Shown one piece after another: positions 18,351 to 26,399 of a stretch of DNA of 64,000 nt. The translations under genes and the position numbers were made by a program. Each line of letters begins with the position of its first letter. Position 1 is the stretch's first letter. The notes under the pieces were generated by a model that saw only the letters and a program-made list of their open reading frames with translations, did no database searches and was not told where the DNA came from. This stretch comes from Solimonas sp. SE-A11. GTDB lineage: Bacteria; Pseudomonadota; Gammaproteobacteria; Nevskiales; Nevskiaceae. The stretch spans positions 1 through 64,000 of the forward strand of contig NZ_JAUASX010000001.1 of assembly GCF_030345715.1 (NCBI RefSeq), read 5' to 3'.

Positions 18351-19415
18351 ATGAAGAATAAGAGCACCAGGGCCGCGAAGGCAGACCTCTTCGAGATCGG
18401 CGGTGAGCGCGTTGGCTGCGGCGAGCGTCGCAACATCCAGCTGCCGGTGGCCAATCTCTACACCAATACGCCCGTGACGCTGCCGGTGCGCGTGGTGCGC
18501 GGCAGCGAGCCCGGCCCCACGGTCTTTGTCAGCGCGGCCCTGCACGGCGACGAGATCATCGGCGTGGAGATCATCCGCCGCCTGCTGGTCTCCAGCCGCC
18601 TGGAGCATTTGCGCGGCACGCTGCTGGCGGTGCCCATCGTCAACACGCTGGCGTTCCTGCACCAGTCGCGCTACCTGCCCGACCGGCGCGATCTCAACCG
18701 CAGCTTCCCCGGCAGCGAGCGCGGCTCGCTGGCGGCGCGGCTGGCCAACCTGTTCCTGCGCGAGATCGTCGGCCGCTCCGACTTCGGCATCGACCTGCAC
18801 ACCGGCGCCATCCACCGGCCCAACCTGCCGCAGATCCGCGCCGACCTGTCCAACCCCGACACCCTGCGCCTGGCGCGGGCCTTCGGCGCACCGCTGCTGC
18901 TGGACTCGCAACCCACCAAGGGCACCCTGCGCGAGTACACGACGAAGAAGGGCATCCCGGTGCTGCTCTACGAATCCTCCGAGGCGCTGCGCTTCGACGA
19001 GGTCAGCATCCGCATCGGCGCCCGCGGCGTGCTCAACGTGCTGGAGGCCATCGGCATGCTGCCGCCGCCGGCCCGCAAGTCGCGCGCGACGGTGATCAAG
19101 CCGGTGCTGGCCACTCGCGATTCGTGGGTGCGAGCCCCGGCCAGCGGTATCCTGCGCGCCCAGGTGGCGCTGGGCGAGCCGGTGGAGGAGGGCCAGGTGC
19201 TGGGGGTGATCGGCGACCCCATGGGCGAGCTCGATGCCCCGGTGCTCAGCAGCACCGACGGCGTGGTGATCGGCCGCGTGTCCATGCCCCTGGTGCACGA
19301 GGGTGATGCCCTGTTCCATATCGCCGAGCTGGCCGAGCCGGGCAGCGCCGGCGGCGTGGCGCGGCGCATCCGCCAGGCCGAGCAGCAGAAGAGGAAGCAT
19401 CCGCGGATCGTTTAA
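18351..19415 (+). CDS. Succinylglutamate desuccinylase/aspartoacylase-like M14 zinc hydrolase
   Basis: The 354-aa protein has zinc-binding motifs of the AstE/AspA branch of M14: SAALHGDEIIGVEI (His, Glu) and GIDLHTGA (His). The block PDRRDLNRSFPG is also typical. A C-terminal beta domain follows. These enzymes cleave N-acyl amino acids or peptide-like bonds. Position after rimK suggests it works on the RimK product or a related glutamyl/aspartyl conjugate, an association seen in other bacteria. AAGGAG lies 5 nt before the ATG. A TAGATAGTAG inverted repeat follows the stop. Confidence 0.88.
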   Translation: MKNKSTRAAKADLFEIGGERVGCGERRNIQLPVANLYTNTPVTLPVRVVRGSEPGPTVFVSAALHGDEIIGVEIIRRLLVSSRLEHLRGTLLAVPIVNTLAFLHQSRYLPDRRDLNRSFPGSERGSLAARLANLFLREIVGRSDFGIDLHTGAIHRPNLPQIRADLSNPDTLRLARAFGAPLLLDSQPTKGTLREYTTKKGIPVLLYESSEALRFDEVSIRIGARGVLNVLEAIGMLPPPARKSRATVIKPVLATRDSWVRAPASGILRAQVALGEPVEEGQVLGVIGDPMGELDAPVLSSTDGVVIGRVSMPLVHEGDALFHIAELAEPGSAGGVARRIRQAEQQKRKHPRIV

Positions 19416-19421
19416 AAGACA

Positions 19422-19501
19422 GATAGTAGATAGTAGCTTCTAGATAGTAGAAAAAGCGGAAGCCGCCCCCAACTACTATCTACCAACTACTATCTACTAT
19501 C
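19422..19501. repeat. TAGATAGTAG inverted repeat, copy A
   Basis: The left arm (19422-19450) is GATAGTAGATAGTAG, CTTC, TAGATAGTAG. The right arm (19473-19501) is its reverse complement except for 4 nt in the middle. A small GCGG-AAG-CCGC hairpin sits between the arms. A second copy is at 42157-42250. The type was not recognised. Confidence 0.85.
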
Positions 19502-19513
19502 TTGGCGCCAGCC

Positions 19514-21331
19514 ATGTCCCGCCGCCTCGCCGCCGAAACCCCCGACGACCCCGTCCCCAGCACCGACTGGCGGGTGCTGCGCACGCTCTGGCCCTATCTG
19601 ACCGAATTCCCCGTCCGGGTGGCAGTGGCCCTGGCGTTCCTGGTGCTGGCCAAGCTGGCGGGCGTGGCCCTGCCGATGTTCCTCAAGCACCTGGTGGACT
19701 CGCTGGACATCAAGGACGGCGGCCTGTTCCTGCTGCCGCTGGGACTGCTGCTGGCCTACGGCGCCATGCGCTTCGCCGCCGCGCTGTTCGGCGAACTGCG
19801 CGACCTGGTGTTCGGCCGCGTCAGCGAGCGCGCCATGCGCCGGGCGGCGCTCAAGGTGTTCCAGCACCTGCACCGGCTGGACCTGGATTTCCACCTGACG
19901 CGCCGTACCGGCGGGCTGTCGCGCGACATCGAGCGCGGCGTCAGCGGCATCAGCTTCCTGCTGCGCTTCACCCTGTTCAACATCATCCCGACCCTGCTGG
20001 AAATCGGCCTGGTGGCGGCGATCCTGCTGTTCAACTACGGCGCCAGCTTTGCCCTGATCACCGCGGTGTCGGTGGCGCTGTACGTATTCTTCTCGGTGGT
20101 GGTCACCGAATGGCGCACGCAGTACGTGCGCGAGGCCAACGCCCTGGATTCGCGCGCCAACACCCGCGCGGTGGACTCGCTGCTGAACTACGAGACGGTG
20201 AAGCTGTTCGGCAACGAGAAGCACGAGGCCGACGAGTACGACCGCTTCCTGGCGAAGTGGGAGACGGCGCAGCAGCAGCAGCGCTTGTCGCTGGGGGCGC
20301 TCAATGCCGGCCAGGCCCTGATCGTGGCGGTGGCCCTGACCTGGATGATGGTGCTGGCGGCGCAGCAGGTGGGTGCCGGAACCATGACCCTGGGTGACTT
20401 CGTGGCAGTGAATGCCTACATCATCCAGCTGTTCGTGCCATTGAACTTCCTGGGCTTCGTCTACCGCGAGATTCGCCGGGCCATGACCGACATGCAGCGC
20501 ATGTTCGGCCTGCTGCAGCAGCGTCCCAAGGTGGCCGATGCCCCGGACGCGCCGGACCTGGTCCTGGCGCCAGCCGAGGCCGGCCTGAGCTTCGAGAAGG
20601 TGTCCTTCGGCTACAGCGACAAGCGCCGCATCCTGCATGAGCTCAGCTTCGAGGTGCCGCCGGGGCGCAAGATCGCCGTGGTGGGCCCCAGCGGCTCGGG
20701 CAAGTCCACGCTGGCGCGCCTGCTGTTCCGCTTCTACGACCCGGACGAGGGTGCCGTGCGCATCGGCGGGCAGGACATCCGCGGCATCAGCCAGGACAGC
20801 CTGCGCCGCCTGATCGGCGTGGTGCCGCAGGATACGGTGCTGTTCAACGACACCCTGCGCTACAACCTGGCCTACGGCCGGCCCGGCGCTACCCAGGAGG
20901 AGATCGAGCGGGTGGTGCGGCTGGCGCACCTGGAGGGCTTCATCGCCCAGTTGCCGGAGGGCTACGACACCCGGGTGGGCGAGCGCGGCCTGAAGCTGTC
21001 GGGCGGCGAGAAGCAGCGCGTGGCCATCGCCCGCGCCCTGCTGAAGAACCCGGCCATCCTGGTGTTCGACGAGGCCACCTCCTCGCTGGACTCCGGCTCG
21101 GAGCAGGCCATCCTGTCGGCGATCCGCGAGGTTGCGGCCCATCGTACCGCCCTGGTGATCGCCCACCGCCTGTCCACCATCACCGACGCCGACCAGATCC
21201 TGCTGCTGGAGCAGGGCCGCATCGCCGAGCGCGGCAGCCATGCCGAGCTGCTGGCGGCCGGTGGCGCCTATGCCCGCCTGTGGAAACTGCAGCAGCGCGA
21301 CGGCGCGGAAAATACCCCGGCAAAGATGTGA
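19514..21331 (+). CDS. Atm1-type ABC exporter (permease-ATPase half transporter)
   Basis: The 605-aa half-transporter has six N-terminal membrane helices and a C-terminal ATPase. Walker A is GPSGSGKST, the signature is LSGGEKQR and Walker B is ILVFDEATS. The stretch DSLLNYETVKLFGNE is diagnostic of the Atm1/HMT1 (ABCB7) group, whose bacterial members export glutathione-linked metals or sulfur compounds. Length is normal. The start ATG at 19514 lies only 12 nt after the right arm of the TAGATAGTAG repeat, so the repeat occupies the expected promoter region. Confidence 0.95.
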   Translation: MSRRLAAETPDDPVPSTDWRVLRTLWPYLTEFPVRVAVALAFLVLAKLAGVALPMFLKHLVDSLDIKDGGLFLLPLGLLLAYGAMRFAAALFGELRDLVFGRVSERAMRRAALKVFQHLHRLDLDFHLTRRTGGLSRDIERGVSGISFLLRFTLFNIIPTLLEIGLVAAILLFNYGASFALITAVSVALYVFFSVVVTEWRTQYVREANALDSRANTRAVDSLLNYETVKLFGNEKHEADEYDRFLAKWETAQQQQRLSLGALNAGQALIVAVALTWMMVLAAQQVGAGTMTLGDFVAVNAYIIQLFVPLNFLGFVYREIRRAMTDMQRMFGLLQQRPKVADAPDAPDLVLAPAEAGLSFEKVSFGYSDKRRILHELSFEVPPGRKIAVVGPSGSGKSTLARLLFRFYDPDEGAVRIGGQDIRGISQDSLRRLIGVVPQDTVLFNDTLRYNLAYGRPGATQEEIERVVRLAHLEGFIAQLPEGYDTRVGERGLKLSGGEKQRVAIARALLKNPAILVFDEATSSLDSGSEQAILSAIREVAAHRTALVIAHRLSTITDADQILLLEQGRIAERGSHAELLAAGGAYARLWKLQQRDGAENTPAKM

Positions 21332-21418
21332 TTCCTCCCTTCCCCGGGGCACGGATTTCGCATACCGTGTGAACGAAAAATCAGGGGAGGCCGGCAGCAG
21401 CCGGCACGAAGGAAAAAG

Positions 21419-22270
21419 ATGGCCATCAAGGATGTGCTGAGAGGGCTTGCCAGCTTCAGTCCGGGCGAGTCGCTGTACCGCAAGATCGTGACCCCCGAGG
21501 TGGAGGCGGCGATCGAGAAGATTCCCAAGCCGGTGGGCAGCTTCGGCTACGACCCCTGGGGCTACAACGAGAACGCGGTGAAGGTTTCGCTGGGCGTCAC
21601 CAAGTGGCTCTACGACCACTACTTCCGCGTCACCGCCAACGGCCTGGAGAACATCCCGCCCAATGGCCGCCTGCTGATCATCGGCAACCATTCCGGGCAG
21701 CTGCCCATGGACGGCGTGCTGCTGGGCACCGCCCTGGCCACCAACCCCCACGGCCCGCGCGCGGCGCGCGCCATGATCGAGCGCTTCTTCCCCACGGTGC
21801 CTTACCTCGGCAACCTGCTGAACTCCATCGGTGCGGTGATCGGCGATCCGCTCAACTGCGCCAAGATGCTGGAATCCGACGAGGTCATCATCGTCTTCCC
21901 CGAGGGCGTGCGCGGCTCCGGCAAGCTCTACAAGGACCGTTACAAGCTGCAGCGCTTCGGCAACGGCTTCATGCACCTGGCGCTCACGCACAAGACGCCC
22001 ATCATCCCGGTGGGCATCGTCGGCTGCGAGGAGACCATGCCCGCCGTGGCCAACATCGCGCCGCTGGCCAAGATCCTGGGCGTGCCCTACGTGCCGGTGG
22101 CGCCGCCGTTCCCGCTGCCGGCGCGGGTGCACCTGAACTTCGGCAAGCCGATGCAGTTCAAGTGCAACATGGAAAGCGAAGACGAAGTCACCGCCCTGGT
22201 GGAAGAAGTGAAGACCGAGATCCGGCGCCTGATCGCGCTGGGCCTGGAACAGCGCAAGGAGATCTACTGA
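21419..22270 (+). CDS. Lysophospholipid acyltransferase family protein
   Basis: The 283-aa PlsC-type acyltransferase carries a variant of the HX4D motif: GNHSGQLPMDG near residue 92, where His and Asp are six apart (H-S-G-Q-L-P-M-D), unlike the standard NHXSXXD. VFPEGVRGSGK near 160 is the conserved second block. It lacks obvious membrane helices. AAGGA precedes the ATG. The stop overlaps the start of the SDR gene (TGATG), so the two are translationally coupled. A lipid-remodelling or unusual acyl acceptor role is inferred. Confidence 0.88.
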   Translation: MAIKDVLRGLASFSPGESLYRKIVTPEVEAAIEKIPKPVGSFGYDPWGYNENAVKVSLGVTKWLYDHYFRVTANGLENIPPNGRLLIIGNHSGQLPMDGVLLGTALATNPHGPRAARAMIERFFPTVPYLGNLLNSIGAVIGDPLNCAKMLESDEVIIVFPEGVRGSGKLYKDRYKLQRFGNGFMHLALTHKTPIIPVGIVGCEETMPAVANIAPLAKILGVPYVPVAPPFPLPARVHLNFGKPMQFKCNMESEDEVTALVEEVKTEIRRLIALGLEQRKEIY

Positions 22271-23232
22271 TGGCCGCCCGTCCCGCAGCAGCGAAGAAGA
22301 CCATCCTGGTCACCGGCGCCGCCGGCTCGCTGGCCAAGCGCGTCATCGCGCGCCTGCACGGCCGCTACCAGGTGATCGCCGTGGACTTCCGCCAGAAGGT
22401 GGAGACCGACGCCAACATCCCCTCCTACAAGGTGGACCTGCACAAGCGCGGCTTCGAGGACATCTTCCGCAACCACAAGATCGACGCGGTGATCCACATC
22501 GGTCGCTTCTTCGCCCACGAGCAGGACCGCCAGCGGCGCTACAACGCCAACGTGCTCGGCACCAAGAAGCTGCTGGAGCTGTGCCGCAAGTACTTCGTCA
22601 AGCAGGTGATGATCCACTCGACCTACTACGTCTACGGCGCCAGCCCCTACAACCCGGCGCTGCTGGACGAGGACGCCCCGCTGAAGGCCAGCGAAGTGAC
22701 GCAGGATCTGGTGGACTCCGTCGAGCTGGAAAGCCTGGCGCAGATCTACCTGTGGAAGTACCCGGAGCTGAACATCACCATCCTGCGCCCCTGCAACGTG
22801 CTGGGGCCGGGCGTCCGCAACAGCATGTCGCTGCTGCTGTCGCGCGGCATCGCGCCGGTGCTGCTGGGCTTCTCGCCGATGATGCAGTTCCTGCACGTGG
22901 ACGACATGGCCGACGCCGTGGTCGTGGCCTTCGAGCAGAACAAGCCGGGCATCTACAACGTGGCGCCGGAGGACTGGGTGGCCTTCCAGGAGGCCGTGAC
23001 GCAGAGCGGCTGCAGCAAGCTGCCGATCCCGTCGATTCCGCCGGTGCTGCCGAAGATGTGGAGCAACCTGCTGAACTGGAATGCCTTCTTCCCGCCGTAC
23101 CTGATCAACTACTTCAAGTACCCGGTGATCATCGACGGCCGCCTGTTCCGCGACACCTTCGGCTGGAAGCCGCGGCGCAGCCTCAACGATATCTTCGGCT
23201 ACTACCGCAAGAGCAAGCTGCTTGCGGCGTAG
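22270..23232 (+). CDS. Extended-SDR (NAD-dependent epimerase-like) protein lacking YxxxK
   Basis: The 320-aa Rossmann protein has the nucleotide motif VTGAAGSLAKRV and the extended-SDR landmarks NVLGTKKLLELC, HSTYYVYGA and ILRPCNVLGPGV. Where the catalytic YxxxK should stand, before ILRP, the sequence is DLVDSVELESLA. Both Tyr and Lys appear to be missing. It may bind dinucleotide without classical chemistry or use other residues. It is coupled to the acyltransferase gene upstream, suggesting a shared lipid substrate. Confidence 0.85.
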   Translation: MAARPAAAKKTILVTGAAGSLAKRVIARLHGRYQVIAVDFRQKVETDANIPSYKVDLHKRGFEDIFRNHKIDAVIHIGRFFAHEQDRQRRYNANVLGTKKLLELCRKYFVKQVMIHSTYYVYGASPYNPALLDEDAPLKASEVTQDLVDSVELESLAQIYLWKYPELNITILRPCNVLGPGVRNSMSLLLSRGIAPVLLGFSPMMQFLHVDDMADAVVVAFEQNKPGIYNVAPEDWVAFQEAVTQSGCSKLPIPSIPPVLPKMWSNLLNWNAFFPPYLINYFKYPVIIDGRLFRDTFGWKPRRSLNDIFGYYRKSKLLAA

Positions 23233-23331
23233 CGCGGAGATAGTCTGGATCAATCGTGGCGCAAGGAACTATTCACTGGTTCTGCTCGTCCACCCCTGAC
23301 TAGAATGCGGGAACCCCATAGGAGCAGGCCC

Positions 23332-23823
23332 ATGGCCAAGGAAAAGAAGCAGAAGGCGAAGATCGACATCGGCATCGGCAAGGACCAGCGCAAGGCGATC
23401 GCCGACGGCCTGTCGCGCCTGCTGGCCGACGAGTACACCCTGTACCTGAAGACCCACAACTTCCACTGGAACGTCACGGGGCCGATGTTCAACACCCTGC
23501 ACCTGATGTTCGAGACCCACTACACCGAGGCCGCCCTGGCGGTGGACCTGGTGGCCGAGCGCATCCGCGCCCTGGGCTTCCCGGCGCCGGGCACCTACAA
23601 GCAGTACGTCGCCCTGTCCTCCATCAAGGAGACCGAGGGCGTGCCGGCTGCCATGGACATGGTGAAGCTGCTGGTCGAGGGCCACGAGGCCTGCGTCAAG
23701 ACCGCGCGCAGCATCTTCCCGCTGGCCGACGCCGCCCACGACGAGCCCACTGCCGACCTGCTGACGCAGCGCATGCAGCTGCACGAGAAGACGGCGTGGA
23801 TGCTACGGGCGCTGTTGGAATAA
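23332..23823 (+). CDS. dps: Dps-family DNA-binding ferritin-like protein
   Basis: Dps stores iron and shields DNA under oxidative or starvation stress as a 12-mer. The 163-aa protein has the inter-subunit ferroxidase ligands in [11 protein letters not shown] and, on the next helix, [17 protein letters not shown]. The N-terminus is Lys-rich (KEKKQKAKI), as expected for DNA contact. ATG at 23332 follows AGGAG by 8 nt. A TAGAAT at 23301-23306 is a likely -10. A strong terminator follows. Confidence 0.95.
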   Translation: MAKEKKQKAKIDIGIGKDQRKAIADGLSRLLADEYTLYLKTHNFHWNVTGPMFNTLHLMFETHYTEAALAVDLVAERIRALGFPAPGTYKQYVALSSIKETEGVPAAMDMVKLLVEGHEACVKTARSIFPLADAAHDEPTADLLTQRMQLHEKTAWMLRALLE

Positions 23824-23850
23824 AGCCCCGGGGCCGCGTGTATGTGATGT

Positions 23851-23891
23851 CCGGACGCCGCCTGGCCCTAGCCAGGCGGCGTCCGGCGTTT
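23851..23891 (+). terminator. intrinsic terminator after dps
   Basis: A perfect 16-bp stem (CCGGACGCCGCCTGGC / GCCAGGCGGCGTCCGG) with a CCTA loop is followed by CGTTTTG, 28 nt past the dps stop. Confidence 0.85.
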
Positions 23892-23971
23892 TGCCCGCCG
23901 TCTTTTCCCTACGCCTCCAGCGCCCTTCCGGGGCGTGCCGGAACGCTCCGGTTCCGATAGCCTAGACCCCA

Positions 23972-24961
23972 ATGAACGCCGTACTCGCTCCCGCCGTCTC
24001 CCCGCTGCTCTCCGTCCGCCGCCTGCGTGTGCAGTTCCAGCTGCGCGGCAGTTGGCCCTGGAGCAAGCCCGGCATCCTGCGCGCGGTGGAAGAGGTGAAC
24101 TTCGACCTGGCGCCGGGCGAGACCCTGGGCATCGTCGGCGAGTCCGGCTGCGGCAAGTCCACGCTGGCTCGCAGCCTGGTGGGCCTGCAATCGGTGACCT
24201 CCGGCGGCATCCTCTACGATGGCAAGCCGCTGCAGGGCCTGGACGCCGAGGGCTGGCGCGCCATGCGCCGCGAGATCCAGATGGTGTTCCAGGACCCCCT
24301 GGCCAGCCTGGATCCGCGCATGACGGTGGGCGATATCATCGCCGAGCCCCTGCGTTCGCTGTGCCCCGAGATCGACGTCGCCGAGCGCGAGCGCCGCGTG
24401 GCGCAGTGGCTGGAGCGCGTCGGCCTGTCGGCGGCGCACCGCAACCGCTACCCGCATGAATTCTCCGGCGGCCAGTGCCAGCGCATCGGCATCGCCCGGG
24501 CCCTGGTGGTGCAGCCGCGCCTGCTGATCTGCGACGAGCCGGTGTCGGCGCTGGACGTGTCGGTGCAGGCGCAGATCATCAACCTGCTGCGCGACCTGCA
24601 GAAGGAGTTCGGCCTGTCGATGCTGTTCATCGCGCACGACCTGTCGGTGGTACGCCTGATCAGCCACCGCGTGCTGGTGATGTACCTGGGCAAGGTCATG
24701 GAGCAGGGCCCGCGCGAGACCCTGTTCGCCCAGCCGCTGCACCCCTACACCAAGGCCCTCATGGCCGCCGTGCCCGGCCAGCACCTGGGCGAAAAGGAAC
24801 TGGTCGCGCGCGGGGAAATCCCCAGCCCGCTGAACCCGCCGCTGGGCTGCGTCTTCACCACGCGCTGCCCGATCGCCGACCCGCACTGCACCCGCCAGCC
24901 GCCGCCGCTGAAGTCGCTCTCGCGAGGGCGCGCGGTGGCCTGTCACTTCGTGGGTGGTTAG
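23972..24961 (+). CDS. Oligopeptide/dipeptide ABC transporter ATPase (OppF/DppF-like)
   Basis: The 329-aa ATPase energises peptide import. Walker [11 protein letters not shown]-loop [11 protein letters not shown], signature FSGGQCQR and Walker B LLICDEP are intact. The C-terminal oligopeptide-transporter extension is present with Cys-containing [13 protein letters not shown]. No permease, OppD or binding protein is adjacent, so it may serve a transporter encoded elsewhere or follow a lost operon. No Shine-Dalgarno is visible; TAGCCT lies 8 nt before the ATG. It faces a convergent M48 gene across a large nested dyad. Confidence 0.92.
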   Translation: MNAVLAPAVSPLLSVRRLRVQFQLRGSWPWSKPGILRAVEEVNFDLAPGETLGIVGESGCGKSTLARSLVGLQSVTSGGILYDGKPLQGLDAEGWRAMRREIQMVFQDPLASLDPRMTVGDIIAEPLRSLCPEIDVAERERRVAQWLERVGLSAAHRNRYPHEFSGGQCQRIGIARALVVQPRLLICDEPVSALDVSVQAQIINLLRDLQKEFGLSMLFIAHDLSVVRLISHRVLVMYLGKVMEQGPRETLFAQPLHPYTKALMAAVPGQHLGEKELVARGEIPSPLNPPLGCVFTTRCPIADPHCTRQPPPLKSLSRGRAVACHFVGG

Positions 24962-24962
24962 T

Positions 24963-25089
24963 CCTCGGGCATTTGAGGGTGCGAAGAAACCGTAGCGAGC
25001 ATGCCCGAGGTTGCATCGAGGAGCGGAGCCGTACTGAAGTACGGCGAGCACCGGAGATGCAAGATCGGGCAGCGCAGTAGGTTTATTCG
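24963..25089. repeat. nested dyad with alternative pairings
   Basis: Outer arms CGAAGAAACC (24982-24991) and GGTTTATTCG (25080-25089) pair with one mismatch. Inside lie GCCCGA/TCGGGC, TTGCATC/GATGCAA and GCCGTAC-TGAA-GTACGGC (25028-25045). ATGCCCGAGG (25001-25010) can instead pair perfectly with CCTCGGGCAT (24963-24972). It sits between convergent genes. It could be a bidirectional transcript end or a mobile repeat. Confidence 0.75.
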
Positions 25090-25094
25090 TATCC

Positions 25095-25868
25095 TCAGGA
25101 GCAGCGCGGCTTCTTGCCGGCAGCCACGGCCTGCTCATACAGCGGCACGGCCTTGGCCAGGTGCGCGTTCAGGTCGCGGATGCGCGTCTCGTTGGCCGGG
25201 TGGGTGGACATGAACTGCGGCGGGGCGTTGCCGCCGCTGGCCTTGGCCATGTTCTGCCACAGGGCTACCGACTGGCGCGGATCGAAGCCGGCACGCGCCA
25301 TCAGCTCCTCGCCCAGCACGTCGGCCTCGGTCTCGTCGCCGCGCGAGAACGGCAGCACCAGCAGCAGGTTGGCGCCCATGCCGATCATGCCGGCGTCCAC
25401 GCCCGAAGCGGCGCTGAGGATGTTCACGCCCAGCTGCGAGGCCATCTGGTTGGAGACGCGCGAGGCCGAGTGGCCGGCCAGCACGTGGGAGACTTCATGG
25501 CCGATGACCGCCGCCAGCTGGTCCTGCGTGGTGGCCACCTTCAGCAGGCCGGTGTAGACGCCGATCTTGCCGCCGGGCAGGGCAAAGGCGTTGACCTGCT
25601 TGTCCTCGAACACCTGCACCTCCCACTGGCGGCCGCCCGGCACTTCGCGGGTGATGGCATTGGCCACGCAGTTGACGTAGGCGTTGGTCTTGGCGTCCTG
25701 GGTCGGCGGCGTCTTGCTCTTCATCTCCTGGAAGGCGGTGACGCCCATCTGGTCCATCTCGCTGTCGGAGACCAGGCGCAGCTGGGTGCGGCCGGTCGGC
25801 GAGGTGGCGCAGGCAACGATCAGGGCGGCGAGGCCGGCGGTGGCGAGCAGGGCGAGGCGACGGTTCAT
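25095..25868 (-). CDS. M48-family zinc metallopeptidase lipoprotein
   Basis: The 257-aa protein has a lipoprotein signal with lipobox LIVAC (Cys20) and the zinc motif VIGHEVSHVLAGH, with the third ligand Glu in GDETEADVLG. This matches LoiP/YggG-like outer-membrane-associated peptidases that take part in envelope protein quality control. Length is normal. The gene is monocistronic, divergent from the cold shock gene. No BAM or BepA-type TPR tail is present, separating it from BepA. Confidence 0.94.
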   Translation of the reverse strand: MNRRLALLATAGLAALIVACATSPTGRTQLRLVSDSEMDQMGVTAFQEMKSKTPPTQDAKTNAYVNCVANAITREVPGGRQWEVQVFEDKQVNAFALPGGKIGVYTGLLKVATTQDQLAAVIGHEVSHVLAGHSASRVSNQMASQLGVNILSAASGVDAGMIGMGANLLLVLPFSRGDETEADVLGEELMARAGFDPRQSVALWQNMAKASGGNAPPQFMSTHPANETRIRDLNAHLAKAVPLYEQAVAAGKKPRCS

Positions 25869-25937
25869 GGAAGGGTCCGTGAGGCGGTTATCTGGCCGAA
25901 TGATAGATCAGCGCCCCGGAAATTGTGCGCTGCAGGA

Positions 25938-25967
25938 TTGCCCTCCGAAAAATGGATTCGCTACAGT
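25938..25967 (+). promoter_or_regulatory. promoter for the cold shock gene
   Basis: TTGCCC (25938-25943), an 18-nt spacer and TACAGT (25962-25967) predict a start near 25974. This leaves a 5' UTR of about 80 nt with a GCCGCG...CGCGGC pairing, in keeping with csp leaders. Confidence 0.5.
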
Positions 25968-26052
25968 GAATCCGGGCTGAACGCCCAGGTGCGTGTGCCG
26001 CGCAACGATCGCGGCACCGGAGACAGAGATAACAAGGGGAAGGGTTTTACCT

Positions 26053-26265
26053 ATGTCCAATCGTGAAAACGGGACCGTGAAGTGGTTCGATAACGCCAAG
26101 GGTTACGGCTTCATCCAGCGCGGGGCGGGTGATGACGTGTTCGTGCACTTCCGGCAGATCCAGGGCAATGGCTACCGCACACTGCAGGAAGGCCAGCAGG
26201 TGGAATTCAGCGTGGTGCAGGGGCAGAAGGGCCTGCAGGCGGAGAACGTATCCGTCATGGCTTGA
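26053..26265 (+). CDS. Cold shock domain protein (CspA family)
   Basis: This 70-aa single-stranded nucleic acid chaperone has the RNP1 motif KGYGFI and RNP2 motif VFVHF on an OB fold, starting [14 protein letters not shown]. An A/G-rich stretch (AACAAGGGGAAGG) precedes the ATG. The gene has a long leader and ends in a strong terminator, the usual single-gene layout. Whether it is cold-induced or constitutive cannot be told. Confidence 0.97.
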   Translation: MSNRENGTVKWFDNAKGYGFIQRGAGDDVFVHFRQIQGNGYRTLQEGQQVEFSVVQGQKGLQAENVSVMA

Positions 26266-26283
26266 GCCCGCAGGGGCACAACG

Positions 26284-26313
26284 AAAAAGGCCGGGGATTC
26301 CCCGGCCTTTTTT
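26284..26313 (+). terminator. intrinsic terminator after csp
   Basis: AAAAAGGCCGGGG-ATT-CCCCGGCCTTTTTT forms a long stem with a T-run, 19 nt past the stop. It is nearly symmetric, so it may act both ways. Confidence 0.9.
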
Positions 26314-26360
26314 GCTTTGTATCCCCCTCTCGGCAACTGCTCTATGCGTTGCCCTACCTT

Positions 26361-26374
26361 GGGCATCCATGCCC
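26361..26374. repeat. isolated CATCCA-apex hairpin
   Basis: GGGCAT-CC-ATGCCC has the same apex (CATCCA) as the hairpins at 16307, 34223 and 53538 but a different stem. It lies between the csp terminator and the 3' end of the SDR gene. Confidence 0.55.
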
Positions 26375-26399
26375 TCGCCGCCCTCAGGGCACAGATCCT

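Noticed and set aside
19422-19501. TAGATAGTAG repeats as a CRISPR array
   Set aside because: Units are adjacent or inverted with no unique spacers of regular length and no cas genes.
19490-22132. 880-aa minus-strand ORF opposite the ABC exporter and acyltransferase
   Set aside because: Spans two real genes antisense and lacks motifs.
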